Assembly (NCBI RefSeq): GCF_001020205.1
Contig: NZ_CP011663.1
Coordinates: 744,001 to 808,000 of the forward strand
Length of the DNA stretch: 64,000 nucleotides
Reading direction: 5' to 3'
DNA from: Clostridium sporogenes
GTDB lineage: Bacteria; Bacillota; Clostridia; Clostridiales; Clostridiaceae
This document shows, in pieces, positions 60,123 through 64,000 of the stretch (its first letter is position 1; every line of letters starts with the position of its first letter). Below the pieces are notes generated by a model, which was not told the DNA's origin, made no database searches, and saw nothing but the letters and a program-made list of their open reading frames with translations. The translations under genes and the position numbers were made by a program.

Positions 60123-60370
60123 ATATATAATTTTTATTCCAAAGTCAACAGAAGTATATAGTAACTCTCCACGAACTGATTTTAAAAGTTATTATGAAGC
60201 TCAAAAAGCTTTAAAACAGAAGAAGAGCAGACTTTTTCAGAAAAAGAAATAGATATGATGTTGCTAAATTTAATTAGATATAGCAATAGAAATATGAGAT
60301 GCTTAAATGAAATATTTTTCAATATATAGTATAATTTAAGCAATAAAATAAGCTTAGGAAGGATAAAAAA
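60123..60370 (+). other. Intergenic region with decayed coding remnant
   Basis: Frames such as TEEEQTFSEKEIDMMLLNLI and RYSNRNMRCLNEIF look like pieces of coding sequence, but there is no start or family match. No other feature is supported. Confidence 0.4.
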
Positions 60371-61186
60371 ATGTTTAAGATAGGTGAATTTTCAGTACTT
60401 ACATCTATAAGTATACATATGCTTAGAAACTACGATAAAATTGGATTATTAACACCTAAATATATAGATAAATCAACAGGATATCGATATTATGAAAGCG
60501 ATCAATTGCCAATTGCAAATCAGATTGTGGCTCTAAAGATGATGGGATTTGGCTTAAAAGAAATAGCTGCATTACAACTAGAAGAAATGCAAATAGATAA
60601 TTTGAAGAATATATTAAAAAATAAAATTGAAGACAAAGAACAAGAGGTAAAGGTAATTAGAAGACAGTTGGCTCAAATGGAAAGTGCACTGAAGGATTTA
60701 ACTAGTGAGAAGGAACAGGCACTGTCTATAGTAACTAAAAGTATACCATATAGAAAAGTTGCTAGCTTTAGAATGAAAATTGAAGAATTCCCAGATGAAG
60801 GAATTGTATGGAAAACACTTGGAGATGAATGTGAAAAGTTAAGTGTTCAATTTTCAGATTCAAATTATTCTATTGCTGTTCAACATGAAATAAATTTTGA
60901 TGAAAACTACATTGATGTTGAAGTTCAAAGATTAGTTGAAAATATTTATGAAAGTACAGATAAAGTGAAATTTTATAGTATACCATCTTGTGAGGTAGCT
61001 TCATTGGTATATCAAGGTGGTTATAGCAAACTTAAGGATATAAATATTTATTTGGCTAAATGGATAACGCAAAATGGATTTGAAATTTGTGGACCGGCAT
61101 TTAATATTTATTATGTTTCTCCAGAGCACGAAGTAAATGAAGAAAAATTTATTACAGAAGTATGTTTTCCTATAAAAAAAAGATAG
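60371..61186 (+). CDS. MerR-family regulator with GyrI-like effector domain (BmrR type)
   Basis: The 271-residue regulator starts MFKIGEFSVLTSISIHMLRN then YDKIGLLTPKYIDKSTGYRY, the MerR winged helix. Residues about 75-115 form a coiled-coil dimer helix, and residues about 120-270 a GyrI-like domain as in BmrR. AAGGATAAAAAA precedes the ATG. It should act on the MerR-type promoter at 61191 in front of the BtrH-like gene, responding to a small organic ligand. Confidence 0.9.
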   Translation: MFKIGEFSVLTSISIHMLRNYDKIGLLTPKYIDKSTGYRYYESDQLPIANQIVALKMMGFGLKEIAALQLEEMQIDNLKNILKNKIEDKEQEVKVIRRQLAQMESALKDLTSEKEQALSIVTKSIPYRKVASFRMKIEEFPDEGIVWKTLGDECEKLSVQFSDSNYSIAVQHEINFDENYIDVEVQRLVENIYESTDKVKFYSIPSCEVASLVYQGGYSKLKDINIYLAKWITQNGFEICGPAFNIYYVSPEHEVNEEKFITEVCFPIKKR

Positions 61187-61190
61187 GGTA

Positions 61191-61221
61191 TTGACTCTAG
61201 TATAATACGAAGGTATATGCT
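61191..61221 (+). promoter_or_regulatory. MerR-type promoter with 19-bp spacer
   Basis: TTGACT and TATGCT are separated by 19 bases, the overlong spacing typical of MerR-controlled promoters. The spacer CTAGTATAATACGAAGGTA carries imperfect dyad symmetry. It lies between the MerR gene and the BtrH-like gene. Confidence 0.65.
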
Positions 61222-61264
61222 TTTTCTATAGAAACTAAATTTTTATAGAAGGAGTGATAAAAAT

Positions 61265-62341
61265 ATGCCTAAGAAGGTAATTGAACTAAGACATAAAGTT
61301 TGTGATTATACTTGTATGTGGAATGGTATTGAAGATTTATATCAAACAAGATTAGGTGAAGATATACCAGATTATTTTTTCTTTTGTTTAAGTGGAATAG
61401 GAGAATTTATATACTTAAAGTTTAGTAATGGAAATATGCGAAGAATGGCTTCATGGAATGATGGAAGAACTAAAAAAATGTATGCGTCAATTAATGATAT
61501 TGTAGGATTTAAATATAAGCATATAGAAGGTAGAAAATTTGATTATATAATAAAAAGAGCAAAGAAACAGATCGATAATGAAACACCTGTTGTTCTTGGA
61601 TGTTTAGATATGTATTATTTAAGTTATTACCCAAAGTTTTATTATAAAGAACATATACCAATTCATTATATACTAATGGTGGGATATGATGATGAAGAGA
61701 AGTGTATATATGTGTATGATTGTGGAATTGAAGAAATGCAAAAAATTAAATATGAAACTATTGAAAAGGCTCTTAATATTGAAAAGACCTCTTTATCTGA
61801 TAAAAATTCAATGTGTCTCATAGAGTTTGATGATGAAATTAAGAGTATTAAAGAAATTGCTATAAAGGGATTTTATAAAAAAGCAAACCAAATGCTTAAT
61901 CCTAAGATGGGATTCTGTGGAATTCCTGGTATGCGAAAGCTTAGCAAAGAAATTCTTAATTGGAAAGAAGAATTAACAGCTCTAGAATATGAAACAGCTC
62001 TTAGAAACATTGTTATGTGTACAGGTACTGTTCCGATTCTTCCTAATAGATTGCTTATGATAGAGGAAAAGGATGAAATAGAACACCAAGCAGCTCGAAG
62101 AGAGTATGGAGTATTATTAATGAAATTAGGAGAAAAATATGGTTTTCAGGAGTGGAAAGTAGCAGGTAATCTTTTTAGTAAGAGTGGTATTATTATTCAA
62201 GAGATGACGAATTTAATAGTAAAATACTTGCTTAAAGAAAGTAAAGAACTTAATGGATTACCCAATATGATTAATCAGATAGCAGATCTTGAAGAAAAAG
62301 CATATCAGAATATTTTGGAGGGAATAAAGTATGAAGCATGA
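61265..62341 (+). CDS. BtrH-N-domain protein
   Basis: This 358-residue protein resembles the BtrH N-terminal family, a papain-like fold related to C39 peptidases and to acyltransferases of butirosin synthesis. Visible blocks: LRHKVCDYTCMWNGIEDLYQ at the start with Cys13 and Cys17, ETPVVLGCLDMYYLSYYP, IPIHYILMVGYDDEEKCIYV then YDCGI, where the H and D could complete a Cys-His-Asp/Asn centre. The C-terminal half looks like the DUF4872-type helical part. AAGGAGTGAT precedes the ATG. A role in drug or peptide processing is inferred from the MerR neighbour. Confidence 0.75.
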   Translation: MPKKVIELRHKVCDYTCMWNGIEDLYQTRLGEDIPDYFFFCLSGIGEFIYLKFSNGNMRRMASWNDGRTKKMYASINDIVGFKYKHIEGRKFDYIIKRAKKQIDNETPVVLGCLDMYYLSYYPKFYYKEHIPIHYILMVGYDDEEKCIYVYDCGIEEMQKIKYETIEKALNIEKTSLSDKNSMCLIEFDDEIKSIKEIAIKGFYKKANQMLNPKMGFCGIPGMRKLSKEILNWKEELTALEYETALRNIVMCTGTVPILPNRLLMIEEKDEIEHQAARREYGVLLMKLGEKYGFQEWKVAGNLFSKSGIIIQEMTNLIVKYLLKESKELNGLPNMINQIADLEEKAYQNILEGIKYEA

Positions 62342-62939
62342 ATGGAGAAAGCATGAAAAAGAACTATATGTACCTAAGGAAATACCACAGTTAATATCTG
62401 TTCCAAAGCAAAAGTTTTTTATGATTAAAGGAAAAGGTAATCCTAATGATGAAGATTTTTCAGATAGAATAGGCGTTTTATATTCTCTATCATATGCTGT
62501 TAGAATGATGCCTAAAAGTGGATTTGTACCAGATGGATATTTTGAATACACTGTATATCCACTTGAAGGAATTTGGGAGGCATGTGATATAAGTGATAAG
62601 TCTACATTTTCCTATACAATCATGATGAAACAACCAGATTTTATTACAGAAGAGGTTGCAGAGAAGGCCTTTGAAATAGCAAATGTAAAGAAACCAAATC
62701 TACTTCTAAAAGAAGCTTATTATGGTGAAATTGAAGAAGGGCTTTCAGTACAAGTTCTTCATGTAGGTGATTATGATGATGAACCAGAAAGCTTTGAAAA
62801 GATAATAAAATTTATGAATGAAAATAATTTAGAAAGAAGAGGGAAAAGCCATAGAGAAATATATTTGTCAGATGCAAGAAAAGTAGAACGTAGTAAATTA
62901 AAAACAATATTGCGATACAAGGTTAAGAACTTTATATAG
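62331..62939 (+). CDS. GyrI-like small-molecule-binding protein
   Basis: The 202-residue protein is a stand-alone GyrI-like domain: LISVPKQKFFMIKGKGNPND at the start and FEYTVYPLEGIW, LKEAYYGEIEEGLSVQVLHV and GKSHREIYLSDARKVERSKL later. It overlaps the BtrH-like gene by 11 bases and has GGAGGG in it, so the two are coupled and should be under the same MerR promoter. Such proteins bind or hydrolyse small xenobiotics. Confidence 0.85.
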   Translation: MKHEWRKHEKELYVPKEIPQLISVPKQKFFMIKGKGNPNDEDFSDRIGVLYSLSYAVRMMPKSGFVPDGYFEYTVYPLEGIWEACDISDKSTFSYTIMMKQPDFITEEVAEKAFEIANVKKPNLLLKEAYYGEIEEGLSVQVLHVGDYDDEPESFEKIIKFMNENNLERRGKSHREIYLSDARKVERSKLKTILRYKVKNFI

Positions 62940-62962
62940 CTACAATTTTAATAAATGAAAAA

Positions 62963-63013
62963 GAGTAAAGAAAAATAGCAAAGTTTATTTTTAAGATTTG
63001 CTACTTTTCTTTA
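62963..63013. terminator. Terminator between convergent genes
   Basis: AAAGAAAAATAGCAAA pairs with TTTGCTACTTTTCTTT with one mismatch over 14 bases. It serves the GyrI-like gene and the convergent DUF4317-like gene. Confidence 0.75.
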
Positions 63014-63027
63014 TTAATTTATAAAAT

Positions 63028-64000
63028 TTAAATCAAATCATTTAAGCCATTAACTGTAGTTTGTTCATTGTCATTAATAGGAATAACTATGCATTTTTGA
63101 CCATCAATTATTTGAGCCTTGATTTTAGGTATTTTTTCAGGCTTTACTTGAAGTATAACATCATAGTCAGAAGCAAGGTTATTATCCTCTGGGTTGATAG
63201 CCAGAGCTTCTTCTAAATTATTTTCTAAGGCATCATTTAAATCATTTTTTAAAGTATCATCTAAGAAATCATCTGAATTATTTTTTAAAGAATCATCTAA
63301 GGCATTATCTAAATCATTTGTTAAATCATCTTCTAAAGTCTCATTATCCTCATCATCCTTTTTAGAAGCATCAGTTTCATTATCCATAGATGTCTCTTTC
63401 TTTACTTCTTCAAGTCTATGTTGTAGAATTTCCACTTGCTTTTCAAGCTGTTCTTCCTTTTTCTTTTGAGCATTTGCCTTAAGTACTTTTGAGTCAATTA
63501 AATGTTCTGCTAAAGGCAGGTCTTCGCCAAAGTTTTCTATATAAGATTTTTCAATTTCATAAGTAGCTTCTTCAGGAACCCCGCTTTCTAGTAAAAGATT
63601 TTGTATGTCCTTTTGTTTTAAGGTTATAGGTTCATCATCTTTATCATCATATATTGAATTGTACTCATCTATCATAGTATTTAGGTTTTCTTGTATTTCT
63701 ATAAAAGTTTTCTCAGCTTTTTTTTCATCGGTGCTAATAGAATCTTTAATAATTGTTTGAAAGGTTTCTTTTTGTATAGTGGCAGTTTGTTTTGAGAAGC
63801 AACCTAAAGTCTCTTCCATTAATTCAGGATGTGGATCCTTTGCATTTTTAGTGTAGTACATAACAGAATTAACATCTGAAGTACGATCAATAAAAGCAGG
63901 GAACACAAAGCCAAGGGTTGGAGTATTCACCACCCAATCTCTAATACGTGCCTTTATTTTCTTTTCTTCTTCAAAGTATCTAAGTCCAGGATCTGAAAGT
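63028..64000 (-). CDS. DUF4317-like protein (partial)
   Basis: The gene runs off the right edge; the visible part begins with LSDPGLRYFEEEKKIKARIR then DWVVNTPTLGFVFPAF. The blocks DPHPELMEETLGCFSKQTAT and IQKETFQTIIKDSI resemble DUF4317 proteins of clostridia. A coiled-coil (ANAQKKKEEQLEKQVEILQH) is followed by an acidic repetitive region with DLDNALDDSLKNN, DFLDDTLKND and LNDALENNLEEAL, and by a beta-rich end (YDVILQVKPEKIPKIKAQII). Function unknown; the acidic repeat looks like a lineage-specific insertion. Confidence 0.72.
   Translation of the reverse strand, partial: LSDPGLRYFEEEKKIKARIRDWVVNTPTLGFVFPAFIDRTSDVNSVMYYTKNAKDPHPELMEETLGCFSKQTATIQKETFQTIIKDSISTDEKKAEKTFIEIQENLNTMIDEYNSIYDDKDDEPITLKQKDIQNLLLESGVPEEATYEIEKSYIENFGEDLPLAEHLIDSKVLKANAQKKKEEQLEKQVEILQHRLEEVKKETSMDNETDASKKDDEDNETLEDDLTNDLDNALDDSLKNNSDDFLDDTLKNDLNDALENNLEEALAINPEDNNLASDYDVILQVKPEKIPKIKAQIIDGQKCIVIPINDNEQTTVNGLNDLI

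Overview
The window is very AT-rich. Genes sit on both strands with strong AGGAGG-type ribosome binding sites, many TTG and GTG starts, and many intrinsic terminators. Together with the gene content (nitrosative-stress flavodiiron protein, RIC and hemerythrin proteins, NlpC/P60, GltS, LicT/PTS, cobalamin riboswitches) this points to an anaerobic Clostridium of the Clostridiaceae. Species cannot be fixed from the sequence alone. No tRNA, rRNA or convincing CRISPR array was seen.

Layout. 1-2.3 kb: a minus-strand peptide/nickel-type ABC transporter under a cobalamin riboswitch. 2.5-7.2 kb: an unidentified protein, an F420 gamma-glutamyl ligase-like protein, a LysR regulator, a structured repeat, a gene shard and a SanA-type protein. 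7.3-10.8 kb: a PLD-nuclease/helicase/DUF3427 protein and a NUDIX hydrolase. 11-14.7 kb: a second cobalamin riboswitch driving a BtuFCD-like importer and a CGGC protein. 14.7-15.1 kb: dead fragments of a PD-(D/E)XK protein and a type III restriction subunit. 15.1-19 kb: an antiterminator-controlled PTS operon with a PHP phosphoesterase. 19.6-23.4 kb: a Crp/Fnr regulator, flavodiiron protein, RIC and a hemerythrin protein for NO/O2 stress. 23.4-28.4 kb: a membrane protein, GltS, a DUF6323/DUF6179-like pair and a secreted mini-protein. 28.8-38.5 kb: an MBL protein and three paralogous BlaI/BlaR1-type units in different states of decay, one followed by an IS3-family insertion. 38.8-43.7 kb: NlpC/P60, a kinase-like protein, a dihydrouridine synthase, GreA and a DUF2089 pair. 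43.7-54.2 kb: an AraC regulator, two duplicated FecB-type binding proteins, two FecCD permeases, an ATPase and a nitrogenase-like H/D/K trio. 54.6-64 kb: a chemoreceptor, a MATE relic, a split AraC-GyrI regulator, a TetR/cytidine deaminase/MBL operon, a MerR/BtrH/GyrI group and a partial DUF4317 protein.

The most striking system is 43.7-54.2 kb. A metallophore- or tetrapyrrole-type importer is built into one locus with a heterodimeric nitrogenase-like reductase. Its D-like subunit keeps three cluster cysteines and its K-like subunit keeps one. This resembles the single [4Fe-4S] arrangement of chlorophyllide oxidoreductase rather than a P-cluster, and nothing for FeMo-cofactor synthesis is nearby. 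I infer uptake of an iron- or tetrapyrrole-containing compound followed by low-potential reduction in the cytoplasm. The second notable system is the BlaI/BlaR1 family. All three copies keep the same 41-bp inverted-repeat operator, while the sensor ectodomain has been released as a separate gene in two of them.
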